The notes under the pieces were generated by a model. That model did not search any database. It saw only the letters and a list, made by a program, of their open reading frames with translations, and was not told where the DNA came from. Below, in pieces: positions 7,783 to 15,599 of a DNA stretch of 20,336 bases (its first letter is position 1; every line of letters starts with the position of its first letter). A program made the translations under genes and the position numbers. The stretch lies in the NCBI GenBank assembly GCA_013331415.1, contig DUGL01000076.1, forward strand, positions 1,742 through 22,077. The letters are read 5' to 3'. The stretch comes from Methanoregulaceae archaeon (GTDB taxonomy: Archaea; Halobacteriota; Methanomicrobia; Methanomicrobiales; Methanospirillaceae).

Positions 7783-8030
7783 TACAAAGCAGGATTGGTT
7801 TCGGGAGACCCCTCGAATATCAGGGACGGATTTTCCTGCCCCTTGTCGCTTCGCTGCAGGATTATCGTGAAAACAGCGGAGTGGTATCCGTGGTTTTGCT
7901 TGCACTCCTGATTCTGGAGGAGGACCAGGTTTGGGCAGCTGCCATCCAGGAGGGAATTACCATTCCGGATATGCCCCGGATACTCAGCGAGGCAGTACAT
8001 TTCACCCCTTCGGCTTCCCCGATTCCCTGA
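7779..8030 (+). CDS. Small protein resembling a GerW core without its glycine loop
   Basis: An 83-residue protein whose ATG overlaps the DUF2953 stop codon (ATGA), so it is almost certainly translated. No named family is assigned with confidence. By eye GRPLEYQGRIFLPLV (about 9-23) parallels GTPLEFGDKAVIPLV of the GerW protein two genes upstream, and VVLLALLILEEDQVWAAAI (from about residue 38) parallels its PVALVIV...QVMSL strand. Between them the glycine-rich FGFGAG segment is replaced by a short charged stretch. It may be a diverged paralogue that pairs with the full-length protein; this is inference from pattern similarity. The C-terminus may form a short helix. Converges with the DUF3784-like gene 27 nt away. 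Confidence 0.65.
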   Translation: MIQSRIGFGRPLEYQGRIFLPLVASLQDYRENSGVVSVVLLALLILEEDQVWAAAIQEGITIPDMPRILSEAVHFTPSASPIP

Positions 8031-8057
8031 TCACGCTCTTTTCCGGAGCGCACCTGA

Positions 8058-8378
8058 TCATTTCTTCAGGTAGCGGCGGCTGCCGAAAAGCGAGATCACG
8101 CTTACCACCGGGACGATGATCGCGGCATAGAGGAGAAAGAACGCCACCTCTTTTTCCGGAAAGATGAGGACGAGCCCGAGCGTTACTCCGGCCAGTATGC
8201 CAAGGAGGAGGAGACTGGATCCGACAACACGGGAGAGTCCTTTCGGATCCCGTACCTCACCATCCCGGTATCCGGCGATGAGCTCGAAGCGGCCCCGGTA
8301 CCGTATCAGGTATCCGAGGATCAGGAACAAAACCATCAGGAATTCGAGAATGATGACGATGAGAAACGATGCGGCCAT
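8058..8378 (-). CDS. Three-helix membrane protein, DUF3784-like
   Basis: A 106-residue integral membrane protein. Three hydrophobic segments are visible: about residues 3-24, 47-74 and 79-98, with the charged segment RYRGRFELIAGYRDGEVRD between the first two; that loop pattern resembles DUF3784 proteins. Function unknown. The open frame starts at 8438, but the ATG at 8378 (MAASFLIV) has an AGGTGA Shine-Dalgarno at 8386-8391 with 7-nt spacing and begins right before the first helix. It lies 71 nt downstream of the ABC permease in the same direction and is probably the last gene of that operon, perhaps a small accessory subunit of the transporter. Confidence 0.7.
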   Translation of the reverse strand: MAASFLIVIILEFLMVLFLILGYLIRYRGRFELIAGYRDGEVRDPKGLSRVVGSSLLLLGILAGVTLGLVLIFPEKEVAFFLLYAAIIVPVVSVISLFGSRRYLKK

Positions 8379-8449
8379 GGTCACTTCACCTGCTGGTGTG
8401 CATTCTCTGTTTTCGATCCCATAGATATTCCCTCTCACCTTTGCGCTGC

Positions 8450-9616
8450 CTACTCATGGCGGAGCGCCTCGATGGGGTTGAGGTTCGACGCCTTCCAGGC
8501 AGGGTATGAGCCGGATACCAGGCTGATTCCCAGGCCGAATACGATCCCGTAGAGCACATGCACCAGGCTTGAGGGGACAAAGAGGTACTCGGTTGTCTGG
8601 AGCATCACCATGCTCACGGCGTATCCCCCGATAATGGAGAGAACGCCCCCGATACCGCTTCCGATCAGGCCGAGGATGAGTGCCTCATACAGGAACATCC
8701 GCCGCACCTCGCGCCGCTGGGTACCGATACTCCGGATCACCCCGATCTCCTTGATCCGTTCGGTGACCGACATCAGCATGATATTTAAGATACTCACCCC
8801 GGCAACGATAAGGGATATGCCCCCGATAGCGGTGGTAAAGGTCGATATCTGCCCAAACGTGGTGAGAATTGTCTCCAGGATCGCCCGGGTGTCAATCACA
8901 TCCACCACGGTCTCTTTCCGGTTCATCTGCCGGTCGATGGCATCCTTGACGTCCTCGATCTGGGAGAGGTCCTTTACTTTGACAATGACCAGGTTGTAAT
9001 CCTGCTGGTCGAATGCCTGCCGGAACCACTGCTGCTCCACCACGATCCCATAATCAGGATTGATGTCAAACCCCATCCCCCGCTCCTTCAGGATCCCCAC
9101 AACCCTGACAGATCCCCGGTCACCAAGGTTGATCCGCGATCCCACCTTGATATTGTTCTCTTCGGCGAACCGCGCCCCGGCCATGGCTCCCGATGATCCC
9201 CGGAGGTACGATCCTTCTTCAAGCTCGAGGAGGATGGGGATATCATCCGATTTGAGGCCGTACACCACCCCGACCGTATCCTCGGATCCGATCTTCATCC
9301 GTGAACTGCCAGAAGAGACCGGGATAGTGACGTGGGGAGCTGCAGCCCGCCGTATCTGCTCCACATCGCGATCCGAAAGGAGGTTAGACCCCGAAGCCCC
9401 GCCAAATCCTGGACCGCCCGTGTGTGGAGAGACAATAATTGAGTCGCCCACGGAGGAGAGGCTGTCTGAGATGGCGAGGACCAGGCTGTTACCAAGGATT
9501 CCCATCGAGACGATGGTCACCACCCCGATGATGATCCCGAGAATGGCAAGGAGTGATCGGAGCCAGTGGAGCCGGACGTTCCTGCGTGCGAGGTCAAAGA
9601 ACATCAGGGACTGCAC
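8450..9616 (-). CDS. ABC transporter permease, MacB/FtsX type
   Basis: A 388-residue permease with the MacB architecture: one N-terminal transmembrane helix (about 21-43), a large extracytoplasmic MacB-like core domain (about 45-260) and three C-terminal helices forming the FtsX domain, ending in the typical NLNPIEALRHE. Such permeases work mechanically with a LolD/MacB-type ATPase to export or release peptides, lipoproteins or other surface molecules rather than import solutes. The start is GTG at 9616, supported by a GGAGGGAG Shine-Dalgarno about 9 nt upstream; the ATG at residue 5 is too far from it. The cognate ATPase gene ends 43 nt upstream. The substrate is not evident, and the external core has an unusual glycine-rich stretch near residues 67-76. 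Confidence 0.92.
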   Translation of the reverse strand: MQSLMFFDLARRNVRLHWLRSLLAILGIIIGVVTIVSMGILGNSLVLAISDSLSSVGDSIIVSPHTGGPGFGGASGSNLLSDRDVEQIRRAAAPHVTIPVSSGSSRMKIGSEDTVGVVYGLKSDDIPILLELEEGSYLRGSSGAMAGARFAEENNIKVGSRINLGDRGSVRVVGILKERGMGFDINPDYGIVVEQQWFRQAFDQQDYNLVIVKVKDLSQIEDVKDAIDRQMNRKETVVDVIDTRAILETILTTFGQISTFTTAIGGISLIVAGVSILNIMLMSVTERIKEIGVIRSIGTQRREVRRMFLYEALILGLIGSGIGGVLSIIGGYAVSMVMLQTTEYLFVPSSLVHVLYGIVFGLGISLVSGSYPAWKASNLNPIEALRHE

Positions 9617-9659
9617 TGGTCTCTCCCTCCACTACCTGGATTCTGTATCATGGGGTCCC

Positions 9660-10346
9660 TCACGTTATTCTTCCATCAACGATCCGGACCACGCGGTGCG
9701 CGTACTCCGCGATAGCCGGATCATGGGTTACCATGATGATCGTCTTGCCCTCTTCACGGTTCAGAGTATCAAGAAGGCGCATGATTGCGGTCCCGGTCTT
9801 TGAATCGAGGTTTCCTGTCGGCTCATCTGCGAGCAGGATCTCCGGGTCATTGACCAGGGCTCGTGCTATCGCCACGCGCTGCTGCTGGCCCCCGGACAGT
9901 TCGCTCGGCTTGTGGGAGGTGAGCTCCTCGTCCATATCCATAGCCTGCAGGACCGTCCTGCAGCGCTCAACACACTCCCTGCTTCCGGTTTTCAGAATGA
10001 GGGGATACTGGACGTTCTCAAGCGCGGTGAGCAGGGGCAGCAGGTTGAACTGCTGGAATATAAACCCGATGTGATCCCGCCTGAGCAGGGTGAGTTCTTC
10101 ATCAGACATTCCCCGGATATTCCTTCCCTTGATGCAGAGGTCCCCGCTGGTTGGTGTATCGAGGCAGCCCATCAGGTTGAGCATCGTAGACTTGCCGGAG
10201 CCGGACGGCCCCATGATGGCAATGAAATCACCTTTCATGATATCCAGGCTCACCCGGTCAAGTGCGACCACGTCACCGGAAGGGAGCGGGTAGTGTTTGC
10301 TGACTTCCCGGAACCTGATGATCGTGTCGCCATCGCACTCCGGCAT
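9660..10346 (-). CDS. ABC transporter ATP-binding protein, MacB/LolD type
   Basis: A 228-residue ATPase with every catalytic motif in place: Walker A GPSGSGKST (46-54), Q-loop FQQFNLLP, signature LSGGQQQR (150-157), Walker B ILLADE (170-175), D-loop GNLDS and H-loop histidine H208. The FQQFNLLP and ADEPTGNLD wording is characteristic of the COG1136 (LolD/MacB/FtsE-like) group that drives FtsX-type permeases. Start at 10346 is chosen because its ATG shares one base with the TAA stop of the upstream CARDB gene (TAATG); an in-frame ATG at 10361 would overlap that gene by 16 nt and add MEEAI. It acts on the cytoplasmic face with the permease encoded next. Confidence 0.95.
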   Translation of the reverse strand: MPECDGDTIIRFREVSKHYPLPSGDVVALDRVSLDIMKGDFIAIMGPSGSGKSTMLNLMGCLDTPTSGDLCIKGRNIRGMSDEELTLLRRDHIGFIFQQFNLLPLLTALENVQYPLILKTGSRECVERCRTVLQAMDMDEELTSHKPSELSGGQQQRVAIARALVNDPEILLADEPTGNLDSKTGTAIMRLLDTLNREEGKTIIMVTHDPAIAEYAHRVVRIVDGRIT

Positions 10347-11491
10347 TATCGCTTCTTCCATGAGTACCAGATGGCTCCCCCGATGAGTGCACTAGATAGC
10401 AGGATGACCGCGATGACGGGAGCGGCAATGCCGGACGCGTCCTCCCTCCCGGTGCTCTTTTGCGGCATGGTTACGGGAGTGCTCCGCGAGAAAGGATTAC
10501 CATCCATATCGCGGTACTTCATCACAACTTCGATAGGCGAACTATCTTCTGCAAGGAAGGTGATCTCGAAACTTGAGAAGTCATCGGGCTGGAGCGATCC
10601 TACCACGTACTCCCGGTACGGATTCACGGGCTCTGTGCCAGCCCCTGCCGAGAGAACCACAGAGTTTGCCACTTCGAGTCCGACATTGGTCACATCACCC
10701 GTGAGAGAGTAAGAGCCGTCCTTGTGCACGATGACGATATTTGAGAGTATCAGATCGGCCTGCCGCTTCGACTCGCCGAACCTGACGGGAAGGGAAACGG
10801 TGGCAGAACGGGCATTGATCCCATTCTTATACTCCGCCACGATATTCAGGATCGTCTCTTTCTCAGGGGTGATATTGAATGAAAGTTTCCGTGCCTGACC
10901 GGGATCGAGGGTGCCGATAAAGTAACTTGACGGGGTGGGATCGAGGGCTTCTCCCCTGAAATGGATGATCACGCTGCTGACCGGGTTGGCTCGCGGGTTT
11001 CCGACCATGATATCGATGCGATCTTTCCTTCCGGATCCATACACATCAGGCTTGTCAAGGATGGAGACCTCGAGGGGATTATTCTCGACGCGCAGCTGGA
11101 CCGGGTAGCGGAGGTATCCCGCATCCCGGAAATCGAGGGAGAAACTCGGGTAATAGAGACCCGGCGGGACATCTGCCCTGACTGTAAACGAGAATGTCAT
11201 CCTGTTTCCTGCCCCCAGCGTGGTGGTCGTTTCATAGGAGCTTGAAATGACCGATATATCGGTATCGTACATGGTAGCGCGGCGAATGGCCACGCTCTGA
11301 ACCCCGTTATTGATGACTTCGACCGTGATGACTCCCATATCCCCTTCAAAGAATACACCGGGGTCAAGACTCACCTGGGAGACGGTGACCTGTGCAGCTG
11401 CGGCATTGCCCGCATCCTGCACGGCTCCGGCAGGGGCAAGGACAAGGCAGATCAGCAGGAGGCAGAAAAGGCCAAAAAAAGCAGGTTTCAT
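10346..11491 (-). CDS. Secreted, C-terminally anchored CARDB/S-layer-like protein (COG1361 type)
   Basis: A 381-residue surface protein. Residues 1-23 form a signal peptide (positive K2, hydrophobic core, APAGA cleavage-like end). The body is a series of beta-rich Ig-like domains with the CARDB/COG1361 style repeats, for example VTVEVINNG near residue 55, FSFTVRADVPPGLYYPS and DVTNVGLEVANSVVL. A final transmembrane helix (about 354-377) is followed by KKR, so the bulk lies outside the cell. It is placed between the Yip1-like gene and the ABC genes, with ATGA and TAATG junctions, suggesting it is the external partner of the transporter, perhaps playing the role of an adaptor. A good GGGAGGG Shine-Dalgarno (11497-11503) precedes the ATG. 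Substrate or partner unknown. Confidence 0.85.
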   Translation of the reverse strand: MKPAFFGLFCLLLICLVLAPAGAVQDAGNAAAAQVTVSQVSLDPGVFFEGDMGVITVEVINNGVQSVAIRRATMYDTDISVISSSYETTTTLGAGNRMTFSFTVRADVPPGLYYPSFSLDFRDAGYLRYPVQLRVENNPLEVSILDKPDVYGSGRKDRIDIMVGNPRANPVSSVIIHFRGEALDPTPSSYFIGTLDPGQARKLSFNITPEKETILNIVAEYKNGINARSATVSLPVRFGESKRQADLILSNIVIVHKDGSYSLTGDVTNVGLEVANSVVLSAGAGTEPVNPYREYVVGSLQPDDFSSFEITFLAEDSSPIEVVMKYRDMDGNPFSRSTPVTMPQKSTGREDASGIAAPVIAVILLSSALIGGAIWYSWKKR

Positions 11492-12180
11492 GTGAACCCT
11501 CCCGGGAACGTGATAACGCCAAATGCCAGCGCGAGAACAGCGATACTATAGAGGACGACCGGCACCAGGACGACGACCAGGGCAGATTTGACGGTCAGTG
11601 CCCGTGCATGACGGATACCGAAGATCCAGAGATTGGCACTCCATGCCAGGAAGATTACCGATATGAGGGAAGTTACCCGGGTAAACTCCAGGTACGCCGG
11701 ATCCTCGAGGATCAGGCTCATCATGCGCTGAATTGCTGCAGGGTCCTGGATATTCGTGATGACCGGTATCTCGATCATCGGCAGGTAGGAGAGCGATACC
11801 AGGAGTGAGAGACAGGACCCGATGATGACCGGGACAAGGCCGTACCCGACATGTTCGAGTGTCCTCCGAAACGTTCCGTTCCCGGAAAAAACCATGGAGA
11901 GGAGGTAGAATATACCGGCAAAAATGAGCCACCAGACGATGATGAAGCCAAAGAACGCTGATATACCGCCCACGACTCCCATGAGGGTGGCCATGCCTTC
12001 CCCTCCCGCTGCGGCAAACATCCCTGCATAGATCCCGGATATCAGGTACGAACCCACAGCGGCGATAACCGCACCAATGATCACGATTATGCCGGGGATT
12101 TTGAGGTCTTGCGGCTCCTTCATCCGCGCTGAAAAAAAACTGTCAGGGCTGATGAGGAGGTCAGGCAGTATTCGTTTCAT
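11488..12180 (-). CDS. Yip1-domain membrane protein
   Basis: A 230-residue polytopic protein matching the Yip1 family pattern: a short cytoplasmic N-terminus beginning LLISPDSFF, the PxxF-type motif that opens prokaryotic Yip1 proteins, and then about five membrane helices (near 28-58, 66-95, 112-132, 167-190 and 198-224). The segment GYGLVPVIIGSCLSLL is also characteristic. The biochemical role of prokaryotic Yip1 proteins is not established. It is the first gene of the membrane operon, and its stop overlaps the start of the CARDB gene (ATGA). There is no Shine-Dalgarno before its ATG at 12180, consistent with a short or absent leader. Its start region shares a 14-nt block with the next gene's start. 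Confidence 0.82.
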   Translation of the reverse strand: MKRILPDLLISPDSFFSARMKEPQDLKIPGIIVIIGAVIAAVGSYLISGIYAGMFAAAGGEGMATLMGVVGGISAFFGFIIVWWLIFAGIFYLLSMVFSGNGTFRRTLEHVGYGLVPVIIGSCLSLLVSLSYLPMIEIPVITNIQDPAAIQRMMSLILEDPAYLEFTRVTSLISVIFLAWSANLWIFGIRHARALTVKSALVVVLVPVVLYSIAVLALAFGVITFPGGFT

Positions 12181-12297
12181 GTGAACCGGTGTATTTTTTG
12201 TTGTGGTAGTCTATCAACGTTCTGTCCCTCATTGACGGGGTAGTGAGAGAGATTCCGGAGATTATTGCCTCAATTATGAAAAATTGCCACGAATATT

Positions 12298-13242
12298 TCA
12301 GAAAAATTCTTTTCTCCAGAAAACCGCGATACCCAGGATTGAGACCATGATGGAGAAGGCAATAACGATCAGGAACGCAAATTGGCTGTGCTGAAATGGC
12401 AGTTCCACGTTCATTCCATAGATACTTGCGACGAGCGTCGGGATCATCAGGATGATAGTTACCGTCGTGAGGAGCTTGATGACGACGTTTAAGTTATTCG
12501 AGATGATGGAGGCAAACGCATCCATCATGCCGGAGAGGATGCTCGTGTAGATGTTTGCCATCTCGATCGCCTGCTTGTTCTCTATCACCACCTCTTCAAA
12601 GATATCCCGGTCATCCTCGTTCATCCGCAGGCACCCGGAAGTATTGAACTTCTCCAGCATGAGGGCATTTGATCGGAGGGAGGTGATGAAGAAGACGAGA
12701 CTCTTCTCCATATTCAGCAGCCTGATCAACTGGACATTCCGGAGTGCCCGGTGCAGGTCGTTCTCTATCGCCGTGGTCATCCTGTTGATCTCCTTTAAGT
12801 AGCGGAGAAAGAGGAGCGATGTCCGAAGAAACAGGAGCAGGACAAACCGGGTGGAATTCCCTGTTGAAAAGTTACGGACTTTCCCGTTCAGGAACTCTGC
12901 AACGACATCGACTTCGGTGAGCGAGATGGTGATCACCAGCCCCTGGGTCAGGATGATGCCAACCGGGAGGGTGGTGAACGGGATGTCTGCCTCCGTTGCT
13001 TCACGGCGGGGGGTACGGAGCAGGATCAGCGTGTTCCCCTCCTCCCGTTCGATACGGGCCCGTTCATCAACATCGAGCGGGTCGGTGAGGAAATCGGAAG
13101 GGATGGTGAAACGCGTTACCAGCTCGGCAATCTCCGCAGGGCTCGGATTGACCACGTTCACCCATGCCCCGCTCTCGTACCTGCCGGTCACTTCAAGACC
13201 GTTATCCACCCCGCTGCGGTAAATGGTTATTATAGTGTCCAC
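12298..13242 (-). CDS. CorA-family divalent metal ion channel
   Basis: A 314-residue CorA-type transporter. It has the large N-terminal cytoplasmic domain, a long helix leading to the membrane (about residues 195-245), transmembrane helix 1 (about 254-273), the signature GMN at 276-278 in IYGMNVELPF, and helix 2 (about 289-308) ending in the positive WRKEFF tail. CorA proteins assemble as pentamers and pass Mg2+, sometimes Co2+ or Ni2+; selectivity cannot be read here. The start codon is GTG at 13242, preceded by a G-run (GGGGGGG) acting as Shine-Dalgarno. It looks monocistronic: 117 nt separate it from the Yip1 gene, including a T5 stretch (minus strand, about 12279-12283) soon after its stop that may terminate it. 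Confidence 0.93.
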   Translation of the reverse strand: MDTIITIYRSGVDNGLEVTGRYESGAWVNVVNPSPAEIAELVTRFTIPSDFLTDPLDVDERARIEREEGNTLILLRTPRREATEADIPFTTLPVGIILTQGLVITISLTEVDVVAEFLNGKVRNFSTGNSTRFVLLLFLRTSLLFLRYLKEINRMTTAIENDLHRALRNVQLIRLLNMEKSLVFFITSLRSNALMLEKFNTSGCLRMNEDDRDIFEEVVIENKQAIEMANIYTSILSGMMDAFASIISNNLNVVIKLLTTVTIILMIPTLVASIYGMNVELPFQHSQFAFLIVIAFSIMVSILGIAVFWRKEFF

Positions 13243-13544
13243 CCCCCCTTTTTTTCCCTCTTCCTGAAGCCTGCATCATGGCCACAGGGGCTGTACTGTC
13301 CCGGATCAAGGTGGTGTGCGATCCCTTATCTCTGCTTCGCCGACAATCAGGACGGGTTCATCTCCCGCCCTCAACCAGTCCGAGTTCGGTTTCGTTCCCG
13401 CGATAATCTCCGGAACCTGCCCTCCCCAGAGGGAGGCATACGGAATACCCCGGCGTGAGATCAAGTTCCACGGTAGCATTTTCCAGGGAGAAAAGAAAGA
13501 AGAACCGGAAAAAATGACAGGGATGGAGCAAACGGAACGGTTGA
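13243..13544. other. 302-nt gap: U-rich 3' end and one small doubtful ORF
   Basis: Between the class I aminotransferase stop and the corA start, both on the minus strand. A 57-codon ORF (13306-13479, minus, ATG start, opening MLPWNLISRRGIPYASLWGG) is open with plausible codon use but lacks a Shine-Dalgarno and I recognise no family. The half nearest the aminotransferase is a pyrimidine-rich tract. No tRNA or repeat was seen. Confidence 0.4.
13487..13515 (-). terminator. U-rich termination tract after the riboflavin/aminotransferase operon
   Basis: On the minus strand, 30 nt after the aminotransferase stop, the sequence becomes a pyrimidine tract with a T6 run and further T3-T4 runs. Archaeal RNA polymerase terminates at such U-tracts without needing a hairpin, and none is evident here. 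Confidence 0.4.
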
Positions 13545-14678
13545 TCAGGTGAGACGCCTGATGCGCAGCACTGCTTCGCGGAGCCGGTCCATGGATGCCG
13601 CATAGGATATCCGCTGCCACCCCGGGGTGTTGAAGGCTGATCCCGGTGTGACTGCAACGTGGCCCCGCTCCAGCCATGTCCTGGCGGTACCGATATCATC
13701 CCCGCCTGTCCTGACATATGCATAGAACGCCCCGTCAGCAGGTGCAACCTCGAGATCCATCAGCTGGAGTTCCTGCACCAGGTAATCCCTCCGGCGGTGG
13801 AACTCCGTTCTCATCGTCTCCACGCAGGACTGGTCACCGGTCAGTGCCGCGACCCCCCCGTACATGGCAAAGGTTGTCGGGTGACTCACGGAGTGCTGCT
13901 GCACCTTGGACATCTGGGCGATGATTCCCGGCGCAGCAACAGCCCAGCCGAGCCGCCACCCGGTCATGGCGTACGCTTTCGAGAACCCGTTCACCGTGAT
14001 GGTCCGCTCTGCCATATCCCCGATGGAGGCAGGGGAGATGTGCTCCTTTCCATAGATGAGCTTCTCATAAATCTCGTCAGACAGGAGGAAGAGGTCGTAG
14101 TCCCTGCACAGGTCGGCAATGAGGTTCAGGGAGTTGCGGTCAAGGACCGCCCCTGATGGATTTGACGGGGAGTTGACGACCAGCATCTTCGTCTTCTGGG
14201 AGATCTTTTCTATCACCGTGTCCGTGAGCTGGAACGTATTCTGGTCGAGTGAGTGATGGACTGCTCTCCCTCCTGCCATGAGGATACAGGGTTCGTACGA
14301 GACCCAGGACGGGTCAGGGACAATCACCTCGTCGCCCGGGTTCAGGACTGCGGCCATCGCATCGTATATCGCGTCTTTTGCCCCACAGGTCACGATGACC
14401 TGGCCGGGTGTGCAGGGAAACCGGTTCTCGCGCGTTGTCTTCTCAGCGATGGCAGAGAGGAGTTCGGGTATCCCGTTGCTCGGCGCATAGTGGGTCTCTC
14501 CCCGCATCAGTGCCTGGACGCAGGCCTCCTTGATATGCGCCGGGGTATCGAAGTCCGGTTCCCCGATGGAGAGGCTGATAACATCCAGACCCTGCCGCTG
14601 CATCTGCCGGGCACGCTCCGATATCTCGAGCGTCGCCGATGGAACGATGCCGGTGATCCTCTCGGAGAGGCCTCTCAT
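13545..14678 (-). CDS. Class I/II pyridoxal-phosphate aminotransferase (aspartate/aromatic type)
   Basis: Fold-type I aminotransferase of 377 residues. Numbered from the ATG at 14678: the PLP-stabilising NSPSNPSG lies near 169-176, the aspartate that binds the PLP nitrogen is D201 in LLSDEIYEKLIY, and the Schiff-base lysine is K234 in NGFSKAYAMTGWRLGW. This motif set is typical of archaeal aspartate, alanine or aromatic aminotransferases (COG0436); the exact amino acid cannot be fixed. The start at 14678 overlaps the ribH stop (ATGA), so translation is probably coupled; a GTG five codons earlier would give a longer overlap. Last gene of the four-gene operon with ribC and ribH, although no direct step in riboflavin synthesis by this enzyme is known. 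Confidence 0.93.
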   Translation of the reverse strand: MRGLSERITGIVPSATLEISERARQMQRQGLDVISLSIGEPDFDTPAHIKEACVQALMRGETHYAPSNGIPELLSAIAEKTTRENRFPCTPGQVIVTCGAKDAIYDAMAAVLNPGDEVIVPDPSWVSYEPCILMAGGRAVHHSLDQNTFQLTDTVIEKISQKTKMLVVNSPSNPSGAVLDRNSLNLIADLCRDYDLFLLSDEIYEKLIYGKEHISPASIGDMAERTITVNGFSKAYAMTGWRLGWAVAAPGIIAQMSKVQQHSVSHPTTFAMYGGVAALTGDQSCVETMRTEFHRRRDYLVQELQLMDLEVAPADGAFYAYVRTGGDDIGTARTWLERGHVAVTPGSAFNTPGWQRISYAASMDRLREAVLRIRRLT

Positions 14679-15082
14679 CCCAATCGCTGGCACATCTTCA
14701 CGGCCGATTCGACCGCACGCTTCGCATAATCGATCCGCTCACTCGCCTCGAGCCGTGTCATCCCGGGACCGGATATCCCGAGCGTCACCGGTTTTTCATA
14801 CTCGAGAGAGAGATCGATGATTTTGCGGGCGGCATGCTGGACCACGATCTCGTCATGCTGGGTTGCACCCTCGATCACACAGCCGATGGTAACGATCGCA
14901 TCAACCCCTCCCGCCTTCAGCATCTTCTTTACTGCAAGCGGCATGTCGTACGTACCCGGTACATAGATGCAGTCCGTCACTTCTGCGCCGAGAAACGATG
15001 CGTGCTCCCTTCCTTCGACTTCCATCATATAGGTGATATCCCGGTTGAACTCCGAGACCACGAACCCGATTTTTATACTCAT
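14675..15082 (-). CDS. ribH: 6,7-dimethyl-8-ribityllumazine synthase
   Basis: Condenses 5-amino-6-ribitylamino-uracil with 3,4-dihydroxy-2-butanone 4-phosphate to 6,7-dimethyl-8-ribityllumazine, the penultimate step of riboflavin synthesis. The 135-residue length is typical. Visible motifs are VVSEFN (8-13), the PGTYDMPLA substrate loop (42-50) and CVIEGATQHDEIV (68-80) with the catalytic histidine at H76. A GGAG Shine-Dalgarno lies upstream of the ATG at 15082. It follows ribC by 55 nt; an AT-rich stretch in that gap (about 15100-15122) could hold an internal promoter. The uracil substrate is also used to make the deazaflavin of coenzyme F420, so this enzyme sits at a branch point in methanogens. 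Confidence 0.96.
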   Translation of the reverse strand: MSIKIGFVVSEFNRDITYMMEVEGREHASFLGAEVTDCIYVPGTYDMPLAVKKMLKAGGVDAIVTIGCVIEGATQHDEIVVQHAARKIIDLSLEYEKPVTLGISGPGMTRLEASERIDYAKRAVESAVKMCQRLG

Positions 15083-15137
15083 ACCTTCTCCACTCCTATA
15101 TCTTCTGCTGATAATTCATAAACCGATGCCACGCTCT

Positions 15138-15599
15138 TCACCTGCGGGCGGGCCCGGCATCAGGGAAGCCCTGGCGCTGCCCGGTTCCTGCCTCTTTCAC
15201 CAAATCCTGGGGATGGAAGGCGAGCCGGAGGGCGTTCTTCGCATGCTCCCGGGTCCGCTGTTCGGCAAGCCAGGCAAGTTCCCGGTCGTCCTCTGCCTCG
15301 TCCTCGTGCACAAAGACCTCGATGATGTGGGTATTGGTCATCAGCTGGCAGCTGATGAGCCCCATGGATGCCTCGTGTGCACACATCCGGTCCTTCTCCT
15401 TTCCGCCGGGCATGCCGAGTGCCATGACGAGATCGCAGTGTCGTTCCTCGATCAGTTTCTTGCAGGCGACCGGCAGGTCCTTGATACCCGGAACGGTCAC
15501 CCGCTCGACCGGGACGCTGGCGTTTCTCTTCAGTTCATCCAGTGCGATGCCGCCCATGTTCACCCGTGCAAACGTGGTGTCGGCAACCCCGATCTTCAT
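15138..15599 (-). CDS. ribC: Archaeal-type riboflavin synthase
   Basis: Dismutates two molecules of 6,7-dimethyl-8-ribityllumazine into riboflavin and the ribitylamino-uracil, the last riboflavin step. This is the archaeal enzyme (MJ1184-like, COG1731), related in fold to lumazine synthase and unrelated to bacterial RibE. Typical stretches are KIGVADTTFARVNMG (2-16), VPGIKDLPVACKKL (36-49) and ALGMPGGKEKD (60-70). At 153 residues it is about the family length; the last 20 or so (rich in G, Q, P, R) look like a poorly conserved tail. The ATG at 15599 overlaps the stop of the class V aminotransferase gene (ATGA). Confidence 0.95.
   Translation of the reverse strand: MKIGVADTTFARVNMGGIALDELKRNASVPVERVTVPGIKDLPVACKKLIEERHCDLVMALGMPGGKEKDRMCAHEASMGLISCQLMTNTHIIEVFVHEDEAEDDRELAWLAEQRTREHAKNALRLAFHPQDLVKEAGTGQRQGFPDAGPARR

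Noticed and set aside
8031..8057. Terminator hairpin between the convergent genes
   Set aside because: Only a 5-bp CGCTC/GAGCG stem and a T4 in the loop are visible, too weak to call.
13358..13747. 129-residue minus-strand ORF overlapping the aminotransferase 3' end
   Set aside because: Its upstream two thirds lie inside the aminotransferase in another frame, and there is no start signal or family motif.
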